Notes: generated from the sequence alone by a model not told the origin. Positions 21,802-32,929 are shown, counted from the stretch's first letter. The stretch is DNA of 64,000 nt from Methylobacterium sp. WL1 (GCF_008000895.1 NZ_CP042823.1:620001-684000); one strand, 5' to 3'. Program-made: numbers and translations.

Positions 21802-22266
21802 ATGACGGCGAGGCGGTCGATCGATCCTGCCAAGGTCACGTCGCCCGTGCGCCAGCTCCGTTCGTATGCTGGACGAACGGAGCCTGAAGCTGCACTTCAG
21901 GCCAGCCTCTTCTCAAGAGTGCGAGCCGCGTCCGCGACCGCCGTTGCTTTCGACACCCTGCGGTTCGTCCGCACGCTCCGCGGCAAGGCCAAAATGTCCT
22001 CGGAGCAGGCCGAAGGTCTGGCCGACGCCATCGCCGAGGCGATCCAGAACGATCTGGCGACCAAGACCGACATCGCCGCGGTCCGGACGGATATCGAGGC
22101 GCTGCGGCTCTCGACCAAGTCCGAGATCGAGGCGCTGCAGCTCGCCAACAAGGCCGACCTCGCCGAGACGAAGGCCGAGATCGTCACATGGATGCTCGGC
22201 GCGATCGGGTTCCGGGCGCTCGTGATCGTCGGCGGCAGCGTGGCCCTGGCACGGGGCCTGCACTGA
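21802..22266 (+). CDS. DUF1640-like coiled-coil membrane protein
   Basis: The 154-residue frame has the arrangement of DUF1640/CCDC90-like proteins: AFDTLRFVRTLRGK, a region where EQAEGLADAIAEAI is followed by heptad-type coiled coil (TKTDIAAVRTDIEALRLSTK), and a C-terminal transmembrane helix (LGAIGFRALVIVGGSVALA). The first 39 codons look non-coding, so a GTG at 21919 is a plausible true start; neither start has a good ribosome binding site. Function is unknown. It ends 65 bases from the jetC remnant, where jetD would be expected in a complete Wadjet locus. Confidence 0.65.
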   Translation: MTARRSIDPAKVTSPVRQLRSYAGRTEPEAALQASLFSRVRAASATAVAFDTLRFVRTLRGKAKMSSEQAEGLADAIAEAIQNDLATKTDIAAVRTDIEALRLSTKSEIEALQLANKADLAETKAEIVTWMLGAIGFRALVIVGGSVALARGLH

Positions 22267-22330
22267 GCGAACCTGGGCGCGGCTCAGGAACAGCGGGGAT
22301 ATCGGGGATCGCAATCGGTACCCCGCCGGC

Positions 22331-25300
22331 TCACTCCGCGGCGTCCGAGTGGCGGAAGCCCTCGACCCCGACCTGCTCCGGGTTGATCGCGTGCAGCGCC
22401 CGGCGCGCCGCCTCCAACGGGTGCTCGGCCTCGATCCGCACCGACGTCAGATCCGGGCTCTTGTAGACGGTGACGATGGTGTCCATCACCTCGGTCAGCG
22501 TTGTGCGCTTGTCCTCGGGGGCGGCGATCAGCAGTTGCAATCCCCAGGCGCGGTAGAGATCGACCAGCGCCTGGCTGTTGCGCACGTCGAGCTTGGAGAA
22601 CGCCTCGTCGAGGAGACAGAGGCCCAGGCCCGGATTCTCGTCGCCGGGCCGGTCGCCCGGATAGTAGGCGCTCGCCAGCGAAGCCGCGATCGCCACGTAG
22701 AACGGCGCCTGCGCCTCGCCGCCGGACCCGCGCAGCGCCCGCGCCGACATCGTCGTGCGGTTGCCGGCCGCGTCCTTCATGCCGATCTCGTACACGAAGT
22801 AGTTGCGGTAATCGGCGAGCCGGGCCGCATCCTCCTGGCCGGCGATCAGCGCGGTGATCTCTTCCAGCGCCGCCGCCATCGGCCCCTCGGTTTCGCCGGC
22901 CAGCAGCGCCTGCGCGGCCTCGGGGGAGCGGGCGGTCTCGGTGGCCAGGGCGTGGACGGCGGCGTAGCGCCGGTCCACCGCCGCCTCGAACGCGTAGGTC
23001 TGGCCGGTGAAGCTGCGCGCCGAGAGCCGCTCGTTCAGGGCGGCGAGCCGGGCATGGACCCGCTCGAACCGGTCGGCCAGGCGGGTGAGAAGATCCTCGG
23101 TCATGAGCCGGCGCATCTCGACCTCGGCCCGCTCGGCCTGGGCGCGGTAGCGGCGCAGCTCGTGGCCCTCGACGGCCTCGTATTCCTTGGAGACCCAGGC
23201 GTAGCCGTCGATCGCCGGGGCGTCGCCGGCGTTCAGCGGATTCTCGACCCGCCAGGCCGAGCAGGCCTCGGTCAGCTCGCGCTCGGCGACGCGCCCGTGC
23301 GAGCGGGCCGCCTCGGCGGCCTCCGGGCGAGCCCGCGCTCTGTGGCGGCCCGTGTGCCCGCGGCCTTGGCGTCGAGGCCCGCGAGCGCACCCGCGCCTGC
23401 GCGATCACGCCGATGCCGAACGTCTCGGGGCGGGCGAGGCGCACCCGCGCCGCGTCGCCGCCCATCGCCTGCCGCAGGGCTGAGCGCCGGGCCGCCAGCG
23501 CCGCGCGGGCGGCCTCGCGCACGGTCCCGAGGCGCCCCGCAGCGCCGCCTCGTCGGCGAGCAGGCGGTCGAGCTTCGGTTCCAGATCGTCGGACAATTCC
23601 CGCAGGTAGCCGATCCGCTCGGTGGTCAGCGCGGCGATCTCGGCGGTGAGGCCGGCATTGTCGCGCTTCTCGATGCCCTCGCGCTCGGTCTGGAGCGTGC
23701 GCCGCCGCCCCTCCAGCCCGTCCAGCTCGCTCCGCAGGGTATCGACGTCGTCGAGGCCGCGCGCGATGCGGGCCCGGACCGCCGCGGCGGTGCGGGCGGC
23801 CTCGCGCAGGACAGCCGCCTCGCCGCGCAGCCGCCGGGCCTCCGCAACCGCGGCCTCGTGCGCCCTGCGGCTGTCCACCGTGGGCCCGCGATGGCCGCGG
23901 GTCATCAGCAGATCGACGCTGCGGGTCACCGAATAGGCCATGCCGGCCGTGGTCCGGCCGCTCGGCGCAACGGCGCGGGACAGGCGGGCGAGCTCGGCAT
24001 CGTCCTTTGCCAGGTCGTAGCCCCCGAGCCGCACCCCCAAAAACGCCTCCGCGTGCGGGTCGCTGGTCTCGATCACGGTGAGCGGGCCGTCATCGTAGCG
24101 GCGCGCCCGCTGCTTCGCGGTGTCGGTGGTCTTGACCAGGATGCAGCGGTGGAACCGGTCGCGGCCCGATTGCAGGACGCCCAGCGCCTCGCTCAGCCGG
24201 TCGGGCGCCACCACCAGGGCCTCGCGGGCGCGCCCGAGCAGGCCCTCCAGCGCGGGCCCCCAGGTCGGGTCGACGATCTCGGCCAGCTCGCAGATCGGCA
24301 GCGCGTCGATGTCGCGCCGGGCCAACTCCCCGGAACGCGACCGTATCGGAGGACAGGCGCGCCGCCGGGCCGGCGCCGGTGCGCGGCGCGGTGCGCTCGG
24401 CCCGCGCTCTCCTGCGCGCGGGCCTTCAGGGCGGCATCCTCGGCCGCCCGCTCCAGGGGCCTCGTCGAATTCCGGCAGGCGCCGCAGCCCGTCGATCAGG
24501 TCCGCCAGGGGCCCGTCCGGGCGCAGGATCTCGTCGGGCGAGGATTCCCGGCGCAGGCCGGCCCGGGCGCAGGATTCCGCGAGGCGGGCCGCCGGCGGGC
24601 AGGCCTGTCGCAGGATCGGGGCGACCGGCTGAAGCTTGCCCATCTGGCCGACCAGGCCGACGAGGTCGGCGATCCGGGCGGAGAGGTCCTTCCGGTCCCG
24701 CTCCAGCATCGACAGGCCCAGCGTCGAGGCGGCGAGCCGGCCCTCCGCGGCGCTGCCGGCGAGCAGGGCCTTCTTCTCGGCGATCTCGCCGTCGATCTCC
24801 CGGACGTGGCCGCGGCTCGCCGCGACCCGCTCCCGGGCGATCCGCAACGTGTCGGCACCCTCGCGCAGGCGCAGGCGGACCGCGACGAGGTCGAGGCTGC
24901 GGCGGCGCAGCTCGGCGCAGGCCGCCGCGAACTCGTGGGTGGCAGCGGCCAGCACCGCCTCGCCCCAGGCCTCGTAGCGGTCGCGCAGGCGCCGCAGCCG
25001 GGCGAGACGGCTCTCCAGTTCGCCGATCGTCTCGAGCAGGCGGCGCCAGTTGGCGATGGAGAGCCGCACCCGCTCGACGTCCAGGGGCTCCGGGTCGAGC
25101 ACGAAGGCGCGCACGAAGGCGCTGGTGTCGAAGATCGGCTTGAACGCCACGGCGTTGGAGAAGCTGCGCAGGAAGTGCCGCGGCTCGGGGGAGGGCGCGC
25201 CCTCGCGCAGGGTCGCCAGGATGTCGGCGGTGAAGCGCTCGCCGGAGGTCCGGTACTCGGTGAAGCTCGCCGCCCGGGCGCGCAGATCCGCGGCGATCTC

Positions 25301-25765
25301 GCTCCACGGCGCCGTGAAGCTGCCGCCCGGTGCGGTGCGGGTATAGTCGGCGACCTCGAACCGGTGCCCGACCGCGATGAAGCGGGACAGCACGGTCTCA
25401 CGCGGCTCCACCGCCCGGGCCGCCAGCGCCAGCCCGACCGTGACGGTGCGGCCCGAGGCGGGGTTCTCGAACACCAGGGCCAGCACGGTCTCGCAGGATT
25501 CCCGCGTCGGCCGTCCGCCCTCCGCCGGATCGCTGATCCAGCCCAGGCAATAGTCGCGCACCGTGCGGGCGCTGCGTCCGGAGGCCGAGGCGTTCAGCGC
25601 AAGCCGGCTGGCGTTGTTGCCGGCGAGCACCGTGCCGACCGCGTCGAAGATCGTGGACTTGCCGGCCCCCGTCGGCCCGACCAGGGCGGCGGCGCCCCGG
25701 AGGCGGATCTGCTCGCGCCGGATCAGGTACCAGTTCGAGATGGCGATGTCGGTGAGGACGTACAC
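22331..25765 (-). pseudogene. jetC: jetC/mksB-like SMC ATPase, multiply frameshifted
   Basis: The gene encodes a MukB/JetC-type SMC ATPase of about 1,140 residues, the motor of Wadjet/Mks complexes. Walker A is GPTGAGKST near the N-terminus; the ABC signature SGGEAQAPFYVAIAASL and Walker B LCLLDEAFSKLD lie near the C-terminus, with coiled coil between. A likely start is GTG 25765 ([15 protein letters not shown]); an ATG at 25831 is possible. Two clusters of single-base indels occur. Around 24340-24465 three apparent insertions leave the frame open but scramble about 43 residues. Around 23340-23535 three apparent deletions lead to a stop at 23405; the original frame resumes beyond. Walker A and Walker B thus lie on separate reading frames, so full-length product is unlikely. 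Confidence 0.75.
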
Positions 25766-25928
25766 GATGTCGGGAGGCCGGGCCGCTGTCGGAAGGATGT
25801 GCGGACCAGTTGGCCGGGTTCGGCCGCGCATGCAAGCTTCGGCGTTCCCGGCGCCGAGCTGTCACCTCAACCGGGATTCGCAACTTGTCAGACAATTTTG
25901 CGCCTGTATCGTCCCGCCGGAGGGATCC

Positions 25929-27614
25929 ATGAAAACCATGCGCACCAGTCTAAAGTTTACCTTGAGCGGCCTCTTCGCCCTGCTCCTCCTGGCCGCCACG
26001 CTTCAGGGCGGGTTCGCGATCCATCGGATGATCGCACTCGACCGCCAGCTCGCGACGCTGCTCGATCACGCGGTCCTGTCGATGAACGAGGCGCAGGCCA
26101 TCGAGGCGCTGGTGATCCGGTCGCGGCTCACGCAGGTCCGCTTCGTCACCGCGATGGCCGAGACCGAGCGGCAGCTCACCGTCAAGGAGGTCGAGGGGCT
26201 GACCCGGGAGCGGAACGCCAAGGTCGAGGCCTATCGGACGCTGATCGCCTCGCCCGACGAGAAGGCCCGGTTCGACGACCTGCTCGCCAAGCTCAAGGTG
26301 CAGCACTACGACTGGGAGCGCCTGCGCGGCTTCACGCTCGAGCAGCGCGACCCGGCGATGTCGTATTTCCGCGGAGCGATGAACGGCCATTACGTCGCCG
26401 CCGCCGGAGCCGCGCACGCGCTGGCCGAGATGAACATCCAGGCCGGCGACGCGGCCGGGCGCAGCGCCCGCGGGAGCCAGGCCGAGGCGGTCCGCTCGAC
26501 CGTGATCATGCTGGGCGTCACGCTGCTGATCGCCCTGGGGGCGACGCTCTACAGCTTCGTCGGCGTCTCGCGCCCGATCACCGTCATGACCCAGGCCATG
26601 CGCCGGCTGGCGGACGGCGACGTGCAGGCGGAGATCCCCTACGCGGCCCGCCGGGACGAGATCGGCGCCATGTCGGCCACCGTGGCGGTGTTCCGGCGGA
26701 ACCTGCTGCATACCCGCACCCTCGAGGGCGAGGCGGCACGAGCCCGCGCCGAGTCCGAGACCCAGCGCCGGGAGGCGACGCGGACGCTGGCCGACCGGTT
26801 CGAGGGCGCCGTCGGCGGCATCCTCGGCTCGGTGACCGCGGCGGCGACTCGGTTGCAGGCCACCGCCCAGGGCCTGAACGCGACCGCGTCGCAGACCGCC
26901 GGCCGGTCGACCGGCGCGGCGGCGGCGGCCGAGCAGGCCTCCACCAACGTGACCACGGTGGCGGTGGCGGCCGAGCAACTGGGCTCGACGGTGGACGAGA
27001 TCGGGCGCCAGGTCGGCGCCTCGGCCGATCTGGCCCAGGCCGCCGTCCACGAGGCGGCCGCGACCGCGCAGCTGGTCCAGGCCCTGAGCACGGGGGCGCA
27101 GCGGGTCGGGGAAGTCGTGACGCTGATCTCCTCGATCGCCGACCAGACCAACCTGCTGGCCCTGAACGCCACCATCGAGGCCGCGCGGGCCGGGGAGGCG
27201 GGGCGCGGCTTCGCGGTCGTCGCCACCGAGGTGAAGGCGCTCGCGGCCCAGACCGCCCGGGCCACCGCCGAGATCGCGGCGCAGATCGGCCGGATCCAGG
27301 GCTCGACCGGCGAGGCGGTGCGGGCGATCGACGGCATCGCGGCCCGCATCCGCGACATCAGCGGGATGGCAACCGCGATCGCCGCCGCCGTGGAGGAGCA
27401 GGGCGCCGCGACCCAGGAGATCGTCCGCAACGTCACCCAGGCCGCCACCGGAACCGAGGCGGTGACCGCCAACGTCACCGGCGTGGCCGGCGCCGCAGCG
27501 GCGACCGGGCAAGCGGCCGGGCAGGTGCTCGATTCGGCCTCCGAGATGGCCCGGCAGGCGGCGCAGCTCGGCGAGGAGGTCGAGCATTTTCTGGCGACGG
27601 TGCGCGCGGCTTGA
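25929..27614 (+). CDS. Methyl-accepting chemotaxis protein
   Basis: This 561-residue chemoreceptor has a transmembrane helix at about 10-30, a periplasmic helical sensor domain (about 31-188), a second helix near 190-212, a HAMP domain and a cytoplasmic signalling domain with the hairpin tip [20 protein letters not shown]. It should control the CheA kinase in response to an unknown ligand. GGAGGG four bases before ATG 25929 is a strong ribosome binding site. It lies between jetB and jetC and points the opposite way, which splits that locus; codon use resembles its neighbours. Confidence 0.93.
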   Translation: MKTMRTSLKFTLSGLFALLLLAATLQGGFAIHRMIALDRQLATLLDHAVLSMNEAQAIEALVIRSRLTQVRFVTAMAETERQLTVKEVEGLTRERNAKVEAYRTLIASPDEKARFDDLLAKLKVQHYDWERLRGFTLEQRDPAMSYFRGAMNGHYVAAAGAAHALAEMNIQAGDAAGRSARGSQAEAVRSTVIMLGVTLLIALGATLYSFVGVSRPITVMTQAMRRLADGDVQAEIPYAARRDEIGAMSATVAVFRRNLLHTRTLEGEAARARAESETQRREATRTLADRFEGAVGGILGSVTAAATRLQATAQGLNATASQTAGRSTGAAAAAEQASTNVTTVAVAAEQLGSTVDEIGRQVGASADLAQAAVHEAAATAQLVQALSTGAQRVGEVVTLISSIADQTNLLALNATIEAARAGEAGRGFAVVATEVKALAAQTARATAEIAAQIGRIQGSTGEAVRAIDGIAARIRDISGMATAIAAAVEEQGAATQEIVRNVTQAATGTEAVTANVTGVAGAAAATGQAAGQVLDSASEMARQAAQLGEEVEHFLATVRAA

Positions 27615-27785
27615 GACGCCGGGTTACCGTTTGCGCCGAGCTCCTTTCCCGGGCGCAGGCAGCGTGAGCGGCCGGCGATCCAGCGGAACGCGACGCGTCC
27701 GCGCGCAGCGACATGGCACCCCCTGACGGTCCAGGCGTCCGGGAACCGGGCGCGGTTCATCCGCCAGCGGTGCCGAGGGCCGCCC

Positions 27786-28418
27786 TCAGAGCTCCCCGGC
27801 TTCCGACCACGCCCGCAGGCGCTCCAGCCAGGCGTCGGAGGCCAGCACCGCGAGGCCCGGCAGCAGCGACAGCGGCGTGACCCGCTCGACCCGGTCGCGC
27901 TCGCCCATCCGCAGGCCCCCGCGCCGGGCGTAGAGGCGCAGAATGTCGGCGAGCCGGCCCTCTTCCGGGGGCTCGTTGCGGGCGACGGCCCGGATCTTCT
28001 CCACGATCTCGTCGGTGGTGCACGCGACGATCCCGTCCGTGCCGGCGCGGTTGTCGCGCAGGCCCTCCTCGTAGAGCAGCCGCAGCGCCAGCAGCACCAG
28101 GGTCTCGTCCTTGCGCAGGCGCTCGGAGGCGATGTCGTGCCGGGGCGCGTCGGCGGCGGGGCTCAGCGACACCATCTGGTCGCGGTGCGAGACCGTGAGC
28201 GCGTAGCCCAGGCAGGCGAAGTAATCTGTGAAGAACGGCGCGTAGTGCCGGGCCAGCTCGTAGGAGCGGCCGATGCCGGGCGTGTCGGCGTAGATCACCT
28301 GACCCTTGAGCATCACCTGGAGGGCGCGGCACAGCTCCTCGGCGTCCGGAGCGCGGGCACCCGGCGGCGGCGGCTCGTCGCCGTCGATGATCGCGCGAAA
28401 TCCCTCAAGCACCGGCAC
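27786..28418 (-). CDS. jetB: JetB/MksE-like subunit (DUF4194 type)
   Basis: The 210-residue protein resembles the JetB/MukE/MksE winged-helix subunit that bridges the kleisin JetA and regulates the SMC motor. Typical features are the N-terminal ALQVMLKGQVIYADTPGIGR, FFTDYFACLGYAL, and the ETLVLLALRLLYEEG segment. The GTG start at 28418 overlaps the end of jetA by 14 bases, showing an operon. In a full Wadjet operon jetC would follow directly; here an opposite chemoreceptor gene intervenes. The frame itself looks intact. Confidence 0.8.
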   Translation of the reverse strand: MPVLEGFRAIIDGDEPPPPGARAPDAEELCRALQVMLKGQVIYADTPGIGRSYELARHYAPFFTDYFACLGYALTVSHRDQMVSLSPAADAPRHDIASERLRKDETLVLLALRLLYEEGLRDNRAGTDGIVACTTDEIVEKIRAVARNEPPEEGRLADILRLYARRGGLRMGERDRVERVTPLSLLPGLAVLASDAWLERLRAWSEAGEL

Positions 28419-29775
28419 GCCGCTCCAGCAGGAAATCGGGACAGTCCAGCCAGCCGTTGGCCAGCCGCTCGGGCAGCCGGACCACCGCGTAGCGGTCGCG
28501 CAGCCGCGCGTCGAACAGCACCTCGATCTCGCGCAGGCGCTGGAACACCACGAAGTCGTCGACCCCCTCGATCGCGATCTGCGAGCCGCGCAGCGATACG
28601 GCCTTGCCGAGCCGCGCCTCGACGAAGGCCGTCATGGTCTCCGGCGTGACGGTGGTGCGGCGGCGGAACTCGGCCTTGGCGGCCGCGAAGGCATCCACCG
28701 CGGGGTCGTAGTCGATATCCGGCAGCGGCTCGACGTCGATGGCGCTGCGGCGGGCGCGCGGCGTCTGCAGGTGACCCTGGCCGATCGGCGGCCGGAGCAG
28801 CGACACCACCGGCGGCACCTCCGGCGCGACCTCGGCGGCGCCGACGGCGCGCAGCATCCCGGCGACCCGCTCGATCCCCGAAGGGTCCGGCCGGTCCATG
28901 GCATGGAGCGCGGCGCCGATCCGCCGTTCCAGGCGCGCCACCACGGCATCGACCGCGTCGAGATGGTTGTCGAGCCCCTCGAACACCGAGAGGATCTGGG
29001 CGAGATCGGCCCGGACCGCGCGCTGCGCGGTGTCGAGGTCGGGGCTGCGGCCCTCGCGGATCTGCCCCTCGGCCAGCGCCCGCACCGTGAGGGCGTCGCG
29101 CAGCGCCCGCCCGGCCTCGCGGACCACGCTGGCGCGGAACCGGAACGGATTGAACCGGGTGTGCAGCGTCCGGTAGTCGCTGATCAGGTGGCGTTCGACG
29201 AAATCCTCGAAGAACAGCCGGAAGGTCTTGGCCCGGTCGGGCTCGCGCAGGATCCGCTCCTCGACCTTGCGCATGCCGGCGGCGAGTCCGCGGACATGGG
29301 CCAGGAACGCGGCGGACGCCCGGGCGGCGTTGGACAGGGCCTCGGAGCGGTTGGCCGGATCGGAGACGGCGCTCTCCAGGCCGCCCAGCACCTCCAGCAC
29401 CGCGCCGCCATACGAGCGGGTCTCGCCCCGCTCCAGGCGCGACAGCTCCTCGAGCAGGAGGCGTGCCTCCGGGTCGAACTCGGCCACCGGGACGTAGCGC
29501 TCGCGGCGCTCGAGCAGCCAGCCGGTCTCCAGGAGGCGCCGGTAGAGGGCGTTGCGGCGTTCGGCCGGATCCGCGGAGATCGGCTCGTCGCCCAGGATCT
29601 CGGGGTCGCTCCAGCCGGCGGCGAAATCGCCGATCTCGGCGAGCAGCTCGGCCTTGCGCACCGGCTCCGCCCCGAGGACGCGCCGGTGCAGGTGCAGCAG
29701 CAGGGCCGCGTTGAAGCCCCGGCTCGGCGAGGCCAGCGGCTTGAACAGCTCGTCGGGCAGCTGCGCGAACAGCAT
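28405..29775 (-). CDS. jetA: Wadjet JetA family protein (MukF/MksF-like kleisin)
   Basis: The 456-residue protein resembles JetA/MksF, the kleisin that closes the SMC ring in Wadjet anti-plasmid complexes and Mks condensins. The N-terminus (MLFAQLPDELFKPLASPSR, then NAALLLHLHRRVL) and the helical middle with FFEDFVERHLISDYRTLHTR are characteristic of this family as I recall it. The frame is intact. It overlaps jetB, so the two are cotranscribed. Without an intact JetC and with no JetD, anti-plasmid activity is unlikely from this locus alone. The assignment is to family; which Wadjet type is not certain. Confidence 0.8.
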   Translation of the reverse strand: MLFAQLPDELFKPLASPSRGFNAALLLHLHRRVLGAEPVRKAELLAEIGDFAAGWSDPEILGDEPISADPAERRNALYRRLLETGWLLERRERYVPVAEFDPEARLLLEELSRLERGETRSYGGAVLEVLGGLESAVSDPANRSEALSNAARASAAFLAHVRGLAAGMRKVEERILREPDRAKTFRLFFEDFVERHLISDYRTLHTRFNPFRFRASVVREAGRALRDALTVRALAEGQIREGRSPDLDTAQRAVRADLAQILSVFEGLDNHLDAVDAVVARLERRIGAALHAMDRPDPSGIERVAGMLRAVGAAEVAPEVPPVVSLLRPPIGQGHLQTPRARRSAIDVEPLPDIDYDPAVDAFAAAKAEFRRRTTVTPETMTAFVEARLGKAVSLRGSQIAIEGVDDFVVFQRLREIEVLFDARLRDRYAVVRLPERLANGWLDCPDFLLERRAGA

Positions 29776-29809
29776 TGTCTCGGAGTCTCGCGCTCGCGCA
29801 GCGGTCAGA

Positions 29810-30226
29810 CTACTTCGCGCCGAGGAGTTCGACGTCGAAGATCAGCGTGGCGTTCGGCGGGATCACGCCGCCGGCGCCCCGGGCGCCGTAGCCCAGCTCC
29901 GGCGGGATGATCAGGGTGCGCTTGCCCCCGGTCTTCATGGTGGCGACGCCGAGATCCCAGCCCTTGATCACCTGGCCGGCGCCCAGCGGGAAGCTGAAGG
30001 GCTGGTTGCGGTCGCGGGAGGAATCGAACTTCTTGCCCTTCTTGCCACCCTCGTCGAGCCAGCCCGTGTACTGCACGGTGACCTGCTGGCCGGCCTTCGG
30101 CTCGGGCCCGGTGCCCACCACTTCATCCTGGTACTTCAGGCCCGAGGGCAGGGTGACGATCTCGGCATTCGCGGCTGCTGTCATGGCGATGAACGCGGCT
30201 CCGGCAATGAGGGACAGGCGAGGCAT
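29810..30226 (-). CDS. Secreted FKBP-type peptidyl-prolyl isomerase
   Basis: This 138-residue protein has a signal peptide ending near AANAE and one complete FKBP domain ([67 protein letters not shown]). It speeds proline isomerisation during folding of periplasmic proteins. It lies just upstream of jetA on the same strand with a gap of 34 bases. The link is probably positional only. Confidence 0.93.
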   Translation of the reverse strand: MPRLSLIAGAAFIAMTAAANAEIVTLPSGLKYQDEVVGTGPEPKAGQQVTVQYTGWLDEGGKKGKKFDSSRDRNQPFSFPLGAGQVIKGWDLGVATMKTGGKRTLIIPPELGYGARGAGGVIPPNATLIFDVELLGAK

Positions 30227-30409
30227 GGTATCTCCCTGGAGCCGGCGCCGTCCGCGCCGGCCGTCGGGGGGCCTTCTATCGACTCGAGCCGGTCCAGGCC
30301 AGGGAGGCGCGCGATCCGACGGATCGGGGTTCGGACGTGCGACGGGCGCGCCGTCCTGCGGCGGGTCGTCGGAGCGAAACCCGACAGCTTGGCTCCGCCC
30401 GGTGTCGGG

Positions 30410-32929
30410 TCAGGCGGCGATGTCGGCGGACGCGGTTTTCATGAGGTCCACGATGAGGTTGTAGGTTTCGGTCCAAGCGTCCCGAACCTCCGGCGTGAAG
30501 GCCGGGCCGAGCCCCTGCTCCAAGGTCCAGAGCAGGGCGGCGCCGACCGGCGCGAAATGGTCGTTCCTCGTGCCGTAGCCCACGTGACGCTGGCCGAGTT
30601 CCTGGACCCTGGCCGTCAGAGTCGCCGGCTGATCCAGATTGGCGACCGCGAGCCCGAGCATCGTCATCAGCTTCTTCTTCTGCGGGGCCATGTCGTCCGG
30701 AAACATGGAGCGGACCTGCGGGGCGATCTCGAACAGGCGTCCGTAGAACAGGTCGGCCGCCGTACCGGCGATCGGCCGGACCTTCTCGAAGCTGTCCCGC
30801 ACGAGCTGGATCTGACGCGGCGCCATCGCGTAGACCGTACGCACGTTCATCAGGAAGCGGGTCACTTCCGCGGTGAGCTGCTCGGACTGGCGCGACAGGA
30901 CCGAGGCCGACCCCAGGACCTGGTTCGCCGCCCGCCCGGCCTGCTCCACCGCCCCCGCCACGCCAACGATGTTGCTGGTCACCGCACCGGTGCCGGTCGC
31001 CGCCTGCCCGACATTGCGGACGATCTCCTGGGTGGCGGCGCCCTGCTCCTCAACCGCGGCGGCGATACTGGTCGACACGGCGCTGATTTCCTGGATCCGT
31101 CCGGTGATCGCGCCGATCGCCGAGACCGCCTGGCCCGTCGAGGTCTGGACGCGTGTGATCTGCCCGGAGATCTCCTCGGTGGCCTTGGCGGTCTGCTCGG
31201 CCAGCGCCTTCACTTCGGCGGCGACGACCGCGAAGCCGCGCCCGGCCTCACCCGCGCGCGCCGCCTCGATCGTCGCATTGAGCGCCAGCAGGTTCGTCTG
31301 GGCGGCGATGGACGAGATCAGCCCGACCACGTCGCCGATCCGCGCCACGGCGCTGCTCAACTCTTGTACCAGCGCCCCGGTCCGATCGGTCTCGCCCACC
31401 GCGCCCTGCGCGAGCTTGGCCGATCCATCGACCTGCCGGCCGATCTCCTCGACCGAGGTTCCCAGTTCCTCGGCGGCGGCCGCCACCGTGTTGACGTTGC
31501 TGGCGGCCTCCTCGGCTGCGGAGGCGACTGTGACGGCCTGGCCAGCCGTCCGATCGACCGTTGCGGTCAGGGTTTGTGCGGTGGCTTGCAGGTCCGTGGC
31601 GGAGACCGACACCTGTTTGATGATGCCGCCGACCGCGGTCTCGAACGACTCGGCCAAAGCCCGCATGCCGTCACGACGCTGCACCTCGGCGGACAACCGT
31701 TCCCGCACGGTCTCGGCCTCAAGCGCGCGGGTGCGGATCAGGTTGTCCTTGAACACCTGCACCGTCCGCGCCATCGCGCCCACCTCGGTGTTGCGGTCGC
31801 GCAGCGGCACCTCGACCGACGCGTCGCCGTCGGCCAGGGCCTGCATGGTCCCGGTCATCGTCCGGATCGGACGCAGCACCAAGCGGAACAGGGCGACCAG
31901 GCCGAGGGCGACGAGCAGCCCGGAGACCAGCAGCGCCGCCACGTTGCGCACCAGGACGCTGCGTGCATCCTGGGCCAGGGTCTCGGCGCGCGCGATCATC
32001 TCGTCGAGGGCGGCGTAGGCGAGGTCCACGAGGGTGGCCTGTTCCGGGGTGTCGAGCTTGCGCGCCTGCTGGAGCGTGATCCCCGGCGGCTGAGCTTGCG
32101 CCAAAGCTGTCGAGACCGCCATGCGCCGGTCGAGGGGCGCGCCCTCGAAATTGTTGGTGCGGGCCTTGTCGAAGGCCGCCCAGACGGTGCCCGAGAGGGT
32201 CGCCGACGTCTCCGCGGCGAGCTTCCACGTGGCGTCGAGCCGCCCCCGCTCCTCGGCGGCGGCGACAGTCTCGGCGGGCGACCAGGGCGTCCCGGCCGAC
32301 AGGGATGTCTGGATCCGCAGCGCGATGGCGCCGAGCGCCATACGGGTCGCCCAGGCCGAGCGCTTGAGGGCGAGATCGCGCTCCAGGACGGTATCGGAGC
32401 GCGGGATCGCGGCATCGACCGCATCCGTCGTCGCCGTCAGGGTGTCGAGCATGGCGAGGAAGGCCGTCTGCGCCTCCGCGGTGATGGAGGCGTCACGCTG
32501 GGCCTTCGACACCTTCAGGGCGTCATCCACCCGGGGGCGGAGGCGCTCGACACGCTCGCGGGACGCCTGAAGCTGACCGAGCGTCGCCCGGACGGAGGGC
32601 AGATCCAGGTCGCCCACCAGTGTCGTCGCGGCGGCGATGCCGGCGACCGCCCGCTGCCGCTCCGTGTAGAGCCCGGACAGGGTCTCGGCATCCATCGGCT
32701 GGCCGGCGGCCAGGAACTGCAGGGTGGCGCCCCGCTCCAGCCGCGTCGCGTACAGGGTCTGGAGCAGCGCGCGGCTCGCCCGCACGAGCGAGATACCCGC
32801 CTCGGCCTGGACAGCAGAAGCACGGGCTCCGATCAGCGCGGACGTTGCATAGGTGAAGATAATCAGACCCAAGACGAAGAGCACCACGCTCATCGTCATT
32901 CGGATCGAAATATTTTGCAGGCGGATCAT
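30410..32929 (-). CDS. Chemoreceptor with C-terminal globin domain
   Basis: The 839-residue protein combines, in order: a transmembrane helix (about 8-30), a helical periplasmic sensor whose start ([14 protein letters not shown]) recalls NIT-type nitrate/nitrite sensors, a second helix near 312-335, HAMP, a chemotaxis signalling domain (tip [20 protein letters not shown]), and a flavohaemoglobin-like globin from about 700 to the end. The globin has a candidate proximal His782 (GQRHVGYG) and Gln750 at the distal region (MAPQKKKL), so haem binding is expected. Known globin receptors such as HemAT carry the globin at the N-terminus; here it follows the signalling domain. ATG 32929 has GGGAG seven bases upstream. 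Confidence 0.88.
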   Translation of the reverse strand: MIRLQNISIRMTMSVVLFVLGLIIFTYATSALIGARASAVQAEAGISLVRASRALLQTLYATRLERGATLQFLAAGQPMDAETLSGLYTERQRAVAGIAAATTLVGDLDLPSVRATLGQLQASRERVERLRPRVDDALKVSKAQRDASITAEAQTAFLAMLDTLTATTDAVDAAIPRSDTVLERDLALKRSAWATRMALGAIALRIQTSLSAGTPWSPAETVAAAEERGRLDATWKLAAETSATLSGTVWAAFDKARTNNFEGAPLDRRMAVSTALAQAQPPGITLQQARKLDTPEQATLVDLAYAALDEMIARAETLAQDARSVLVRNVAALLVSGLLVALGLVALFRLVLRPIRTMTGTMQALADGDASVEVPLRDRNTEVGAMARTVQVFKDNLIRTRALEAETVRERLSAEVQRRDGMRALAESFETAVGGIIKQVSVSATDLQATAQTLTATVDRTAGQAVTVASAAEEAASNVNTVAAAAEELGTSVEEIGRQVDGSAKLAQGAVGETDRTGALVQELSSAVARIGDVVGLISSIAAQTNLLALNATIEAARAGEAGRGFAVVAAEVKALAEQTAKATEEISGQITRVQTSTGQAVSAIGAITGRIQEISAVSTSIAAAVEEQGAATQEIVRNVGQAATGTGAVTSNIVGVAGAVEQAGRAANQVLGSASVLSRQSEQLTAEVTRFLMNVRTVYAMAPRQIQLVRDSFEKVRPIAGTAADLFYGRLFEIAPQVRSMFPDDMAPQKKKLMTMLGLAVANLDQPATLTARVQELGQRHVGYGTRNDHFAPVGAALLWTLEQGLGPAFTPEVRDAWTETYNLIVDLMKTASADIAA

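Noticed and set aside
22349..27667. A 1,772-codon open frame on the plus strand
   Set aside because: It is antisense to jetC and runs into the chemoreceptor out of phase; the product is Arg/Gly/Ala-rich without domains, as expected for shadow frames in high-GC DNA.
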